Assembly (NCBI GenBank): GCA_947034885.2
Contig: OX344758.2
Coordinates: forward strand, 22,037,067 to 22,101,066
Direction of reading: 5' to 3'
Length of the DNA stretch: 64,000 nucleotides
DNA from: Thuidium tamariscinum
Taxonomy: Eukaryota > Streptophyta > Bryopsida > Hypnales > Thuidiaceae
The position numbers and the translations under genes were made by a program. Positions within the stretch are counted from its first letter, which is position 1. Every line of letters starts with the position of its first letter. The notes beneath the pieces were generated by a model. The model ran no database searches, was not told the DNA's origin, and was given only the letters and a program-made list of their open reading frames with translations. Below are positions 1 through 11,735 of this stretch, piece after piece.

Positions 1-1620
1 AACAAGATGAAAATAATCTTACAAAAATTAATAATATCTAAATTGCATTTGTATTTACATGAAAAGATTTGATTCATTCCATTTGTATTGGTGATGTAGA
101 AGTTATAAACAATTTTGGTTTGAGGGCAATCAAATCATCTTTTTGAAAAAAAAATTTAGCCTATGATTCATTTTTTAATTCAATTTCAACAATTTTTCAA
201 ACAAATAGTTCACAAGGTTAAGAGTCCCTTCTTAGAATAATCTCACCATTGAGATTAGTGTGTTTCAATTCTATTTTAGAGCTATTATTAGTGTTTTTGT
301 TTTGTTTTTCCTTCAATCTTGAACGTACTTCTACCTAACAATTTTTAATGAGTGAAAATTAAGGTTTTAAAAGAAAATTCTAGACTTTTGACCCAATTAT
401 TCAATATAATAAATTAGAAATTCAAATTAGTAGTGCAAAAATTTTAAGCTAAGAAGATTCAAAGTCAAAAAAATTTAGTTCGATAAAGAACAAAAAAAGA
501 ATTCTACTTTACTTTAAATGCAAATATCTTCAAAATTATAATGTCAGTTTGTAGAATTTCTTTTGTAAGCTCTTACATTATTCTAAAAAAAGATCTAGAG
601 GTTAGATATGCAAAAACAATCAATTCATTAATTATTTTGCACTTTGCTATAGAAATGATAGTTTTGAGTGGGTTTGGATGGAAAAAGCCATATATTAGAT
701 TTCAAAGATTTGGGTAGGAAAAATATTAGATCTATATGGATATAATTTTTATTTAAATCAATTCTCAAGAGAAAAATTTATGCCACTCAAAGTTCATAAT
801 AGATGTAATTTGGTAGCAAAATGAAACCACAAAAATTTGAAATAATTATTTTTGTAAATCTATTATGTAAATTTAGTGATTATCTAAATCCTAATAAAAA
901 TAAATTCTTGCTCTTAGCTTTGACAAATGGAAATAATATAAAAAGTATAAATTGGTTTGAGAACATGTGGAAAAAATTTCAGAGTTTTCTACTATGTAGA
1001 TTGCAAGATATTAGCATTTGAATGCTTGAAAATCATTTTTTTTACTCTGCAGAAAATAGGGTAGCTGCACTTCAGATGACAAAAATCATATAAAAAATGG
1101 TCCAAAATGGTTGTGACTTCTTGGATTCATTGTTGAGGTCAAGTAGTATACTTGCCTAAAAAATTTCAAATTGTTTAGAATTGTACAACATATAGGAAAA
1201 AAATAGTAAGTTAAAAGAAGTAGCAAATGATTCAAAATACAAAATTGTTAAGAATTTAGTTTTGGAACTCAAAAATGACAATCCCAATGCTTGGAATATT
1301 GTAATTAACAATCTTCACCCTATAGTTTTATTTTTTTCAAAAAATATTGAAAATTGAGTAAAATAAAGAACTTGAAAGTTACTTTTAGAAGAGAGAATCC
1401 ATAACTACTTGCAAACAAAAAAAAACTCATAATTTTTGACTCATTGATCAAAATGGAATGATTCAAAGCTTTCCATGGATACTTATAAGAAGAAAACTAA
1501 TTTAAAAATTAAAATAAAAGACTTTTTTCAATTTGCCCAAACTACCCAGTTACGAAAAAAAGTAATATATTAGGCCATATCTTTTTATTCATATTTCCAA
1601 ATGTCTTGATTTTTTGTACA
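1..1620. repeat. Degenerate inverted pair of the ~0.93 kb TTAA-type repeat family
   Basis: About 100-700 aligns directly with 49130-49690 (shared landmarks: CAAGGTTA, AATCTCACCATTG-GATTA, TTTCTTTCAATCTTG, GAAATG-CAGTTTTGAG). About 940-1560 aligns directly with 38210-38800 (GAACATGTGGAAAAAATTTC, ATGTAGATTGCAAGATATTA, GCAGCTGCACTTCA, ACTCATTGATCA-AATG). Since those two copies are themselves inverted, two old copies sit here head to head. The left end runs off the window, and no intact TTAA end remains. Confidence 0.6.
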
Positions 1621-1756
1621 TATAAGATATATTCCTTGTCCCCACCTTCTATTAAAATTTAGGCTTGAAATACAAAAATCTCCAATCACATGTACTTGCC
1701 CGAAATTGCTATGTTGCCAAATTAAGCAAGTTAGTTAACCTTCAAATGCTACAAGA

Positions 1757-1758
1757 GC

Positions 1759-1794
<36 letters not shown>
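1757..1794. repeat. (TTA)n microsatellite
   Basis: About 12 TTA/ATT units. It creates the poly-leucine run in the small frame at 1665-1898, which I do not regard as a gene. Confidence 0.9.
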
Positions 1795-1879
1795 GGCTTT
1801 TGGATGACAATACAATGATCTTTAGAGAAATTGAAAGCCACATTTTTTCACCCATTTTTTCCTTGTTGACTTTTCATAG

Positions 1880-2080
1880 CAACAACGCTAGTATGTGAGC
1901 ATAGAAGTGTGAGCCTATGAGCCTTGAGCCTAAGTATAAGTAAGTATCCTATACTCATTGAAGGTATTTATAATATAAACACCTATAATATAGGTGTTTA
2001 AAACATAAATATACTATAAGTGTATAGAATTCTAGGCTCATAGGCTCACACTTTTCTATACTCACATAGTAGCAACCGTG
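1880..2080. mobile_element. Mutator-like MITE, copy A
   Basis: 201 bp. Terminal inverted repeats of about 38 bp (GCTAGTATGTGAGCATAGAA from 1887; GCTACTATGTGAGTATAGAA reading inwards from 2073). Flanked by the 10-bp direct repeat CTTTTCATAG at 1870-1879 and 2081-2090. The middle holds the palindrome AAACACCTATAATATAGGTG. No coding frame. The clean duplication suggests recent insertion. Confidence 0.88.
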
Positions 2081-2090
2081 CTTTTCATAG

Positions 2091-3251
2091 GGCGTATGAA
2101 CTATGAAGAGTACCAAATCGAGTTTCTAGTCTTGCTAGAGCTTATCTTCACATGAATAAAAAGTTAATAAAAAAAAAACGGATCACAAAATATGCCATTT
2201 TAGTGTATTTTGAAAAGATTCCTATAATTAGATTTTTTATTGCAATTTGAACTTTGGATGTATTTTCAATTTCTATCAAAGTCTAATTATAGGAAGACAA
2301 GGAAATTGATTTTATACTATGATGTTTGTCATTGTAATATATACACATGGTGAAATTTTCAATTTTTTTGAAATAATTTTTCTATTTGATGTGTTTTTTC
2401 TTCACTTTTTCTTCAAAAATTCTCAAAAAAATCAATTTCCTACAAAAGTATTGAAATAATATTTGAAAAGTAAAGAAAAAATATAATTTGATCTTCGAAA
2501 AATGAATATAAATTTTTTTCATACATATCTAATTGCAAAATGTTAACTCAAATTGAATGATGGCTACTGAAGCTTGAAATCAATGGTTATGGATTTGTCC
2601 TTTAAAAATTATATAAATGTGTTCCTATAATAACTCTTCAACCCTCAAGAATGAAGTTTTATGGAGAACTTTTGGAAGTCAAAAGAAAAAATACACCCCT
2701 CATACATACAACACCAACCTTAGAGAATGGATTGAACTTCTTATTGTCATTGCACTTGTGCACATGCATCTTTTTCATCAACAATGTAAACCAAAGCCAT
2801 CAATGTTTGTAATAATGGAACTCACATATTAAGCTACAATAGGTAACCAACTTTTGCTTGATCAAGTACTTCACAACAATCAACCATAAATTTTCAAAAG
2901 AGGAAAACTTGACTTCAACCAAACATCAAGTTGGAACAAAATACAAACCATTAAATCTTTCATCACCTAGAGGACAAAAAGTGTCCTCACAATTCAATTC
3001 AAGGTGTTGTAACTTTTGCATCCAATGTCAAAATTCAATAAAACTTGGCTGGAAAGTTGTGCATACTAATCTAGTTTGCGTGGTAAAATTTTTAGATTGA
3101 TATAAGATGTTATGATTATTTCGGAGCTAATCAAAGTTCATAGGTTCAATTTGAATTTACCAAATTGCAGTTGATTGTTGCAACTTTGGGGGGCTTCTAT
3201 CTCCTTCATCCAATGTTGTTTTCAATAAAATTTGTTGGATTATGTTCCTAT
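2091..3251. other. AT-rich spacer
   Basis: No gene, repeat boundary or regulatory motif recognised; small frames at 2617-2832 and 2858-3100 look like chance. Confidence 0.5.
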
Positions 3252-3469
3252 AGAAGTCTAGTTATTATGGTGAAATTTTCATTGCAATCCAAGTTGATTT
3301 CAATGTTTGGAAGCAATTTTGAAGTTCAAAAACTACAATGAGCTTCAAAACATTACAATGACAATGAGCTTTGAATTGGAAGTCTAGTTATTATGGTAAA
3401 ATTTTCATGGAAATCTAAGTTGTTTTCAATGTTTGGGAACAAAAATGTTCAAAAATTACAATGAGCTTC
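3252..3469. repeat. 126-bp tandem duplication
   Basis: GAAGTCTAGTTATTATGGT at 3253 recurs at 3379 with period 126, followed in both copies by AAATTTTCAT, TCCAAGTTG/TCTAAGTTG, TTTCAATGTTTGG and ACTACAATGAGCTTC. The second copy is complete to about 3469. About 85% identical by eye; noncoding. Confidence 0.8.
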
Positions 3470-4500
3470 GGTAGCTTGTTTCTTCCTAAAACAATGTTTG
3501 TTTCTAGTTTTTTTTTTTGAAAAGTTGCTTATTCTAGTCTAGATTGTGATTCTAAAATTTCATAACAATCCAAGGAGTTATAAATGAATGAAAAGCATTT
3601 CAGTAGAAGAAGGTGCAATTATAGATGTGTTTTTTGAACCCTTTTTTGCTATTGTTTTGACATTTCAAAGTCATTTTGCAAACAATTGAAAGCATTTGAA
3701 TGAATTTTTTTTCCACCAATGTGTTTCTATGTTGGTTTTGAAGCACTTTTTAGTTTAAAGTTTTTTCATTTGAGTAGGTTTAGAAATCAAATTTCACCTC
3801 CAAATGTGTTTTCAAGAAAATTTTAGCATCTTTTTTCAACACTAAAATATTATGATCTTGCAATCTATATGGCCAAATAACTCCAAATCTGATCCTTGTC
3901 ATCTACAACATCCACACTACAAGATTGTATAGTTGAGATTTTCATAGCTTAGTGACATTTAGATTTATAAGGCTTGAAAACAAGAATTAGCTTTAGACAC
4001 TTTAATTAGACCCTACACGATGAAGGGTTAATCAAATTACAATGATCAAAGGAGTGTCAATCTACACTAGGTAGAGGGGCATATCAAAAGGAAGAATCAA
4101 CACAAATTATTAGGAGTTCATATTGAATTCTTGTTGATAATATCTAGCTAGTCTCAAATTTCCTTTTGTGAATGTAGTTGCAACATGTGTTTAAAATACC
4201 TATAAATAAATAAATATGAATAAACAAAATTAGTAACAAGTGTCAAATTTCAAAGTTCAGTGAGAAATTTGAGACTCACCGAGAATTAACACCAAGAACT
4301 GGATTTCAGCTCTTTGGAAAGCTTGGCTATGAAGATGGAGCCTATATGCTCAGAAGGCAATGAAGTTGGAGTTGTTGTAGAGCCCCAGACATAGAGCTAA
4401 AGTAACACTTGATTAGACAACTATTTTACTAATCTATCTAAATTTAGAAATTACTTTAAAAATCCCATCACACGGTGTTAAGGTATGTTTGCACAACTGA
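3470..4500. other. AT-rich spacer
   Basis: No gene or bounded repeat recognised. Confidence 0.5.
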
Positions 4501-4510
4501 TTCACATTGA

Positions 4511-4967
4511 GGTAAAACAACCCATTATAGACCAAATGAGGAGTTTGCCCTCATGTCACTGCTGAAATCTTCTAATTTTTTTCTCACAAGTGGACAACTG
4601 GACAAGTGATAGAAATGATGAGAGCAATTGAAACTAGTTTTTTTCGACAAAGTGTGAATTTGTTATGAATTTTTGAAGTGTTCCATTTCTAGACTACCCC
4701 AAAATCAACTAAAATTGTATCCATAATGGTCATCTTACTCACCTAGTGCAGTCAAAATATTTTCTAATACAAAAAGCTTGAAAGAGTCACTCCTACATTG
4801 AATTAACATTGAAAAGTTGAAAGTTCCTACTGTGGTCACTAATCACCCCATTTCAGTTAGCTAAGACTTTGGTTGTGGCCAAAATCTCATTCTCTGAAAG
4901 AGAATTGTAATGGGTTCATTCCTAAGTGTCCACAATGGGCAAAAAGTCCGTAATGGGTTGTTTTACC
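4511..4967. mobile_element. Putative TIR element
   Basis: GGTAAAACAACCCATTA at 4511-4527 and its exact complement TAATGGGTTGTTTTACC at 4951-4967, followed inward by partly matching sequence (TTTGCCC on the left, GGGCAAA on the right). The ~457 bp in between has no long open frame. No clear target duplication; could be a non-autonomous DNA transposon. Confidence 0.5.
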
Positions 4968-6355
4968 TTAGAGGTAGTCACACCTTCTTCACCACATACA
5001 ATTTCTTTGGAGAATTATCTGCTTTTGAAGGAAAGCAAGAGCCAATGGGCTACAAATTTATGTGAAGAAGGTATGACAACCCTTATTGAGTAAAAGAATG
5101 TAGAGAATCAAACTTTGGAGAATTGGTTACCCAAATTGATTGTGTAGGAATCTAGAAGCCTATCACTGCTACAAGCCTAGCCGAGGTCACTATAAACTTC
5201 TTCAAAGCCAAGGAAAAAAGTTGTTGTAATAGTGAAATTAGCACAGATGGTAGAGCGGAGGTGAAAACATTCTCTTGCAAACAATTCTTCATGCTCAATA
5301 TATACCTCTAGAGCATAACAACAAATGCGAAAAAAAGTTTGCAGAAAAAGAATATTCTACCTACGAGGGCCAACTTGAAGCCAATCCAAAACTGCCACCT
5401 CACAATTCTTCAGAGAAGACTTGGGAGGTGAAGAAGCTGACTACCCTTATCGCAAACATCACCCGACACCAAGTGCAAACATAACTTTTACCAAACCCTA
5501 AAGTCACCACCACAGCCAAGTCACAATTGCTCCGGAGAGCATTGTCGATGACTTCGATTTGCGATGCACGGCATCGAATTCGGAGTGGGTTTTTTCCAGA
5601 AGATATCATGGGTCTGATTCTTCGAGCTTCTCCTCCTCGGTACCTGCTTCAGGATTTCTTTTGCACTGCTTCTAGTGGTCAGTTTGGAGACTCTGGTTTT
5701 AGAGGCTTTGGAGAGACTCTTTGAACATGTTTCAACACAAATTCAATTGAAAATCAGAACGAAAATGCGCAGTCTACTAGCTACACGATTGCATTTTCGA
5801 ATCTGTAAGAGTAATGTGCATGGGATTGCACCAATTCATCTGTCAATTACCGAATTACACGTACGTTTCATTAATATCTGATTTTGATTTTTCCTCAAAC
5901 TGATACATCTACCGATCACTTGCAATAAATTGCCAACTTCCGACTACAATCTACTGTAAGTCTCGTACAGTTACTAGCACTCTTCGAGCTGACTTCGAAT
6001 TCTGCGTGTAAATCTTGTGAATCTGAAGCTAGAACTCTGTTCTCGGAGGGTGACAATCACTACATCTATGCGGAAGTAAGAGTGAAGGGTGAAAGCACTC
6101 TGCGGAGGTCATGAAAATGTGAAGCAGCCGCAAGAGTCTGAGATCGAATTCGATGCAAAATTAATGTGCACTTTCGATGGTCGTTTCTGGCCGGAAGTAA
6201 GTTATGATGAGTATCGACGTTTCGATTCTAAGATATCGATGGGGTTCAAGAGGGCTGGTTGAAATCCTTTGATTTCGTTCTTCCTGACTTGGGCACTGTT
6301 GCGAGAAATCGCTGTCTGTCCTCCCCTCGAAAATCGACAACCTGGGTTTTTACGC
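4968..6355. other. Mixed-composition spacer, moderately GC-rich from 5.4 to 6.3 kb
   Basis: GC rises between about 5380 and 6300, and several short frames overlap on both strands, as in a decayed gene or regulatory region. No domain recognised. TAGCACAGATGGTAGAGCGG at about 5238 resembles a tRNA A box, but no B box follows. Confidence 0.35.
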
Positions 6356-6422
6356 AAGTTGCACTGTGTGTCGATCGTTGCTCGATTTCTGTCAAAGCAA
6401 CGATCGACACATAGTGCAAGTT
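6356..6422. repeat. Near-perfect short hairpin
   Basis: Arms 6361-6382 (GCACTGTGTGTCGATCGTTG...) and 6396-6417 (complement, one mismatch) around a 13-nt loop; pairing extends outward to about 27 bp with two mismatches. The stem contains the palindrome CGATCG. It lies in a GC-richer island without a recognised gene. Confidence 0.75.
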
Positions 6423-6792
6423 TCTACAATTGTTTCAAAGATCACAGTTCGCGAACGTTCTACAAAACTAGGGTCAGTTTACGTTGCAGCTAGAGGCTCC
6501 GATCCTCCCCTACCACCCCCACCCACGCCACAAGGCTGCTCCCAAAGTCCAGCAAACTAAAATAGTAGTCAAACTTGAGAGTGACGTACTGTCGGTGAAG
6601 ACTAAACCCCCGCCCGCCCCCAGTTTGGAATGATAGCTTCTCCAGAGACGTCTTCAATAAAGAATTCTCAAGTAAGAGGTTCAGAGGAACGTGCGGTGAA
6701 GACTGAAGAAAAAAAAGACCTACTTGTCGTCGGATTTGAGGTCTTTCGGTAGACTGGTCCGTCGTGACAAAGTCCCCCATTACGCCCAGCTC
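6423..6792. other. GC-rich stretch without a recognised gene
   Basis: C-rich runs (CCCCTACCACCCCCACCCACG at about 6507, CCCCCGCCCGCCCCC at about 6607). A 120-codon minus-strand frame (6490-6852) covers it but shows no domain. Confidence 0.35.
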
Positions 6793-7510
6793 ACGTTCCC
6801 CAAAGTCTAGACCCTCTTGCACTAATTCCAATGAATCTATCATTAAATACAAAATTCACAAAAACTACCCATACCAATTGGTAGTAGAGCCCACCTTAGA
6901 ACAACAAAGAAATGCTAGATAAATGATTTGACTGTACTATTGAAAAGATTATATTGAAGAGGCAATATAGGACAACCTTTCGAATCAGAGAGGTCATATT
7001 TGAGGCGCTTGCCATCGGCGTTTAGGAGTTAACCCTTAAATGTTGAGGCGGATGTTTTGTGTTTGATGAATGACAAAGAATCTTTCCTTGTAGGACTGAA
7101 GTATAGCTTAGTATTCATCCTTGGTATTAGGGGTGGAGAGGGAGGATCTTCATGTTCACCAAAATCTAGACTCTCTTGCACTCATTCCAATCAAACTATC
7201 ATTAAATACAAAATTCACAAAAACTACCCATACCAATCGGTAGTAGAGTCCACCTTAGAGCAACAAAGAAATGCTAGATAAATGATTTGACCGTACTATT
7301 GAAAATATTATATTGAAGAGGCAATATAGGACAACCTTTCGAATTAGAGAGGTCATATTTGAGGCGCTTGCCATTGACGTTTAGGAGTTAACTTTTAAAT
7401 GTTGATGCGGATGTTTTGTGTTTGATGAATGACAAAGAATCTTTCCTTGTAGGACTAAAGTATAGCTTAGTATTCATCCTTGGTATTAAGGGTGGAGAGG
7501 GAGGATCTTC
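6793..7510. repeat. 359-bp tandem duplication containing part of a TTAA-type MITE
   Basis: Two units, about 6793-7151 and 7152-7510, offset 359 throughout: TCTAGAC at 6806 and 7165, TTAA at 7029 and 7388, GGAGGATCTTC at 7141 and 7500. Identity is above 90% by eye, so the duplication is recent. Both units include the left half of the small TTAA-flanked element that is complete only in the second unit. Confidence 0.9.
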
Positions 7511-7617
7511 TATAGTACTTTGACATTCAATGAGTATTTTTGGCTTATTCAGAGTAGATGATGTCACATGGTATCAAAATGCATGATTTCTACAACTACC
7601 AATCTTTCAAGGGTTAA
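7388..7617. mobile_element. Small TTAA-flanked MITE (piggyBac-like), copy 1
   Basis: TTAA (7388-7391) followed by CTTTTAAATG, and at the other end CTTTCAAGGG followed by TTAA (7614-7617). It aligns over its length with 50782-51000 read in reverse (GAATGACAAAGAATCTTTCC, CATCCTTGGTATT, TACTTTGACATTCAATG, GATGTCACA-GGTATCAAAATGCAT). TTAA target sites and CCC-starting ends are the hallmark of the piggyBac superfamily. Noncoding. Confidence 0.8.
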
Positions 7618-7629
7618 GAGGTGATTGTA

Positions 7630-7890
7630 TAGGGGAAAGCTAAACTCTTTGAACAAATTTTACTAAATTGTCCTACTCAAATTTTGGTAAGAAGAAAAAT
7701 GGAATTGGCATCTAATCCCAAGTTGTTTCATATTTTTTGGACCTTTATGAAATGAGTTACAAATTTTTGAAGTTGAAACATGGTAGTCACTAAGAGCAAC
7801 CACCTCTTGAAATGTACATTGTTGGTATGTTGAAGAAATTAAACAAAATGTACATCGATGTTATAGGTCTTTTTTTCTTTTAAAAAAGCC
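7630..7890 (+). repeat. Dispersed repeat, family R3, copy 1
   Basis: Shares GGGAAAGCTA, AAGTTGTTTC, AAATTTTTGAAGTTGAAAC, GCAACCACCTC and AAATGTACA in order with 22690-22990, and inverted with 28340-28700 and 50040-50320. Confidence 0.65.
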
Positions 7891-8001
7891 TACTTTATTT
7901 GCCTCTTCAAAATAATGAGGAGTAACATCTTGGAGTGGTATTGTATTTGTGCCATTTTTTGCCATTAATATAAATTTTCAACGTGTGCCAAAAATAAATA
8001 A

Positions 8002-8044
8002 CAATGAATAATAAATAATAAATAATAAATAAATAAATAAATAA
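8002..8044. repeat. (AATA)n / (AATAATA)n simple repeat
   Basis: Run of AATAATA followed by AATA units ending in AATAAGCGG. Confidence 0.85.
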
Positions 8045-8399
8045 GCGGTAACCTCTTGTAGTGGTCTTATACTAAGGTGACTCATCCAAGGTAAGGTAAG
8101 TGAGCCCTTTGTGGTCAAAATTATATTAATCAAATAAATTCTAGAACTTGAATTTACACCATTGTTACAATTTTGCATACTATGGCTTTGTTCCCATTTT
8201 GCCTACAATAGACTCATTTTCTTTAGACAAATCCATTATAGAACAAAATCCCATTCAATTTCTAAGTTATGGACTCAATTTTATTCTCTTACATCTTAAA
8301 GTAGTAGAAATTACATTTAGTCTAGAATTTGGGGTTCAAATAGGTTGCATAGGGTTGAAAAGGACATTACATGTTTTTTAGGCCTCTAAAAGAGTGTTT

Positions 8400-8640
8400 T
8401 GGGGTTCTTCCTCAAAATTGTTCCTTGTATAATAAACTAGCTACTACTAGTTTGAATTTTTTATTTAATTTTTTTTAATTTTCAAAATTTTCTGGGAGTA
8501 TAAGAAGATTTAAAATTTTGATTTTTTTCAAAAATTAAAATTTCAAGTTTTAAGAAAAAATTAATTAAAAAATTAACTAATTAGTATTATTTGACGTGGC
8601 ACTTTGTTGACCACGTCAGCTTGCCTAGTAGAATTCTAGG
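8400..8640. repeat. AT-rich repeat with an ACGT palindrome, copy 1
   Basis: TGACGTGG (8591) and CCACGTCA (8609) form an inverted repeat around 11 bp, next to an AATTAATT-rich run and the motif ACTACTAGTTTGAATT (8445). The same arrangement in reverse appears at 41030-41230 and, weaker, at 41455-41490. Confidence 0.5.
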
Positions 8641-8902
8641 AGTTCTCTTCAACATTTTCAAAGTTTACATAGTATTCTCACAGATTCTTGCATTATTTGA
8701 CAATGTCAAGGAATACTTTGAGATTATCATTAGACTTGTCTAGGGCATTGAAAGAACCACATTAGCATCCAAAAGGAAAAAAATAGACCCTATTACAAAT
8801 TACATTGTATGGTTTTTGAGGCTTTAAGTTCTTGACTATGGGAACTTTGTGCAAGCTCTATAAAATGTTCCATAAAAGTAATCTAATATGGTCAAAATAC
8901 CA

Positions 8903-9153
8903 ACGGTACTAGTATGTGAGAATGAAAGTATGAGCACGTGAGCATGAAAGCATGAGCATGTGAGCCTTGAGCATATTTATAAGTATGTACTATGAACCAT
9001 TGAAAGTATTTATAAAATAAATACTTATAATATAGGTATTTGTAGCACATATTCACTGTTAAGATAGAAAGTTGCTATAATATAGATACTTATATTATAG
9101 GTATATAGTCTTCTAGGCTCACATTTTATGTTTACATAATAACAATCCTAATA
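8903..9153. mobile_element. Mutator-like MITE, copy B
   Basis: 251 bp with ends like copy A (ACTAGTATGTGAG; TAGGCTCAC...TACATAATAAC). The flanking duplication AAAATACCA (8894-8902) and AAAATACTA (9154-9162) is 9 bp with one mismatch. The stretch GAGCACGTGAGCATGAAAGC is an internal duplication of the end sequence, which explains the greater length. Confidence 0.85.
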
Positions 9154-9169
9154 AAAATACTACCACATT

Positions 9170-11040
9170 AGACAATAATATTTAATTAATTTTTAAATAT
9201 TTTTTTGAAAAAGAATATTTTTTAAAATTTAAATTTTTTTTCTATAATTTATAATTTATTTTAATTAATTATTATTCTAGCTAACATTGGCTAGTTTATA
9301 GCAATGGAAATGGGCCTGAAACAATCTTTGAATGCCCTCAAAAAACATCTAAGGCAATAAAAAGCTAAGAGATTTTGCCTCAATAAACTATTAAATATAT
9401 TTCATAATTCAAAAATGACTTAACCAAAATACTTGTAGAATATTTCCTATTTTTTTATAATGTAGCTAATTTTTTTTGTGAATTCAATTAGTGCAACTAT
9501 GAGCAATGATCAATGAAACAATCTACAATTATAGGCTTCCTACACTTATATTTTCAATTTCTACTCATAATGGTTATGGTTGATTTTAGATCTATTTATT
9601 TTTAGCATTTTGGAAATCATAATTTACTCATATAGAGTCCAAAATTGTATGCAAGAGAATATAGTATTCTTTTTTTTATTTCCAACGAGATTTTACAATA
9701 ATTATATTAGGCATTTTGATAGTTGTAGCCATACTCAAATTCTTTTTTGGATAATTTTGTTATCTTTCAATGAGTTCAAGCATAACATCATTATTAAACA
9801 ATTTGAAGAAGGCCTTTTTGACTCTTATGAAATTGAGAACCTTATTAATCCCTAAAAGCCCAAGGGGTTTGTACAAAACAAAAATGTGTTATAAAATATT
9901 AGTTTTGCAAATCTTTTGTGGTTTGCATCAAAAAAGATAATATAGAGCACTATAAGTAGAAAGTATCTATATAGTCAAAATTATAAAATCATTTTAGATT
10001 TTCTTTAAATAAATCTTCAAGATAATCCTTCAAGAATTCATGAGAAATATAATTTCTATCTTTAGCATTTGAATTTTTTTTTATTAATCAAAATTCTTGA
10101 TTTGTCAAAAAATGTATAAGATCTAATAATGAGAGTACCAACACTTTTCCCAAAATAGTAAGCTTTTCAACACTAGGCAAATTATAAATATTTTGTGCTA
10201 TTTTTCTTATAATTTTTGTTTTGACAGTAGTGATCTTAGTTTTGAATATAAGTATTGAAAGGCAATCCAATCTTTTCAAAAAAGAAAAAAGAAATTGAAA
10301 GGAATTTTTTTTCTACTCGAAAATTCTACCCTAAATCACATAGTGACTAAAAAATAGTCGTTTGATCGTTTAGAGGTTAATAAAGTGCCCTAGAGTTTGT
10401 ATTTTGGATGATGAATAAAGTACTTCAAAGAATATTTTATCCAAATAACTTCATATGCATCCAAACTAATGTTCAAAATCTTTTAAACAAATTTTGTTTA
10501 TAAGCAAGTTGATTGTAAATTATTAACTTAATTAATCATGATCAACAAAGGATTTTGGGAGTCAAATTGGTCAAAAACTCTCTCTATGCAAGATTTTGTA
10601 AGAGGGATATTCTATCCAATGCATGCTTTAGTTGTCACAAAAGACCAAAGAAAGAAAATCTTAGCATGGCTAGAATTTATCCAACTTTATAGTATTTTTT
10701 TATCACATAGGGATGGAAAGGAAATAAATGTAAAAATTTTAGGTGTTGAGAAACTTGCCTACTATCATTCAACTAACTAATTTTGTTTTTTCCGACCTCT
10801 ATCAGAAGCTAATTTAGACTTTCATTTCCAATATGAATTCAAATTTTTGAAAGTTGACCATCTAGTGGTAAATAATAAGTTCTTTCTTTTTCATTACATA
10901 TAAAGAGACTATGAGACTTTTAGCTGTAGCCAAGAAACCTCTAAATTGGATGGAGGTAGGGATTTTCCAAAAGTGCCCTATTTTTTTATCAATACACAAA
11001 TTCTAATACAAGATCACTCAAACTATTTTCATATTTTCTT
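9170..11040. other. AT-rich spacer, no gene recognised
   Basis: 9170-9340 resembles the AT-rich repeat at 41060-41250 (CTAGTTTATAGCAATGGAAA; CTGAAACAATCT). The remainder shows only short AT-rich frames (for example 9580-9855) without motifs. Confidence 0.45.
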
Positions 11041-11044
11041 GTTG

Positions 11045-11735
11045 GAAAATAAAAGGCGGTTCTAAAGCTCAAAAGAACGCTACATTTAGATACCATGTGC
11101 AAAAATTACAAAGGTCAAAGTTCTTATTAGTAGGTATTTTAAAATTGTTTCTTCCACATAAATACATATATGGATTTTTGGAGCTATATGTAGAGTGATG
11201 ATGGCAATTTCTAGCAAATGAAAGGAGGTCCTAATGCTTAAAAGAACGCTACACTTAGATACCACGTGCAAAAGCTACAAAGATCAAAGTTCTTATTACT
11301 AGATGTTTTGAAATTGTTTCTTCCATATAAGTACATATTTGGATTTTGGAGATGTACTCAAAGTGATGATGGCAATTTTAGGCAAATGAAAGCTGAGGTT
11401 TTAAGGGTTTTAAAAGAACGCTGCATTTAGATACCACATGCAAAAGCTACAAAGATCAAAGTTCTTGTTGCTAGATGTTTTGAAATTGTTTCTTCCATAT
11501 AAATACATATTTGGATTTTGGAGATGTACTCAAAGTGATGATGGCAGTTTTAAGCACATGAAAGCTGAGTTCCAATGGTTTTAAAAGAATGCTGTTCACT
11601 TGGATACCTTGTGCCAAAGTAAGAAAGATCGAAGTTCTTGTTGGTAAATGTTTTGAAATTGTTTCTTCCACATAGATATATATTTATTGATTTTGGAGCC
11701 GTACACAAAGTAATGATGGCGGTTTCAGTTCCGGG
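11045..11735. repeat. Four-copy ~171 bp tandem array
   Basis: AAAAGAA(C/T)GC anchors at 11071, 11240, 11412 and 11583 (spacing 169, 172, 171). Each unit continues with TTAGATACCA-TGC, AAAG-TC-AAGTTCTT, GAAATTGTTTCTTCCA and GTGATGATGGC. The last unit is cut at about 11735. The unit size is close to that of many centromeric satellites, but four units make only a local array. The small minus-strand frames here are copies of one another because of the repeat. Confidence 0.9.

Noticed and set aside
1665-1898. 77-codon frame with a long leucine run
   Set aside because: The leucines come from a (TTA)n microsatellite; the 3' end is inside a MITE flank.
5232-5300. tRNA-like A box (TAGCACAGATGGTAGAGCGG)
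   Set aside because: No B box or cloverleaf within the needed distance; at most a remnant of a tRNA-derived repeat.
11045-11735. Centromeric satellite or CRISPR-like array
   Set aside because: Only four units, diverged, no unique spacers; unit length alone is not evidence of centromere function.
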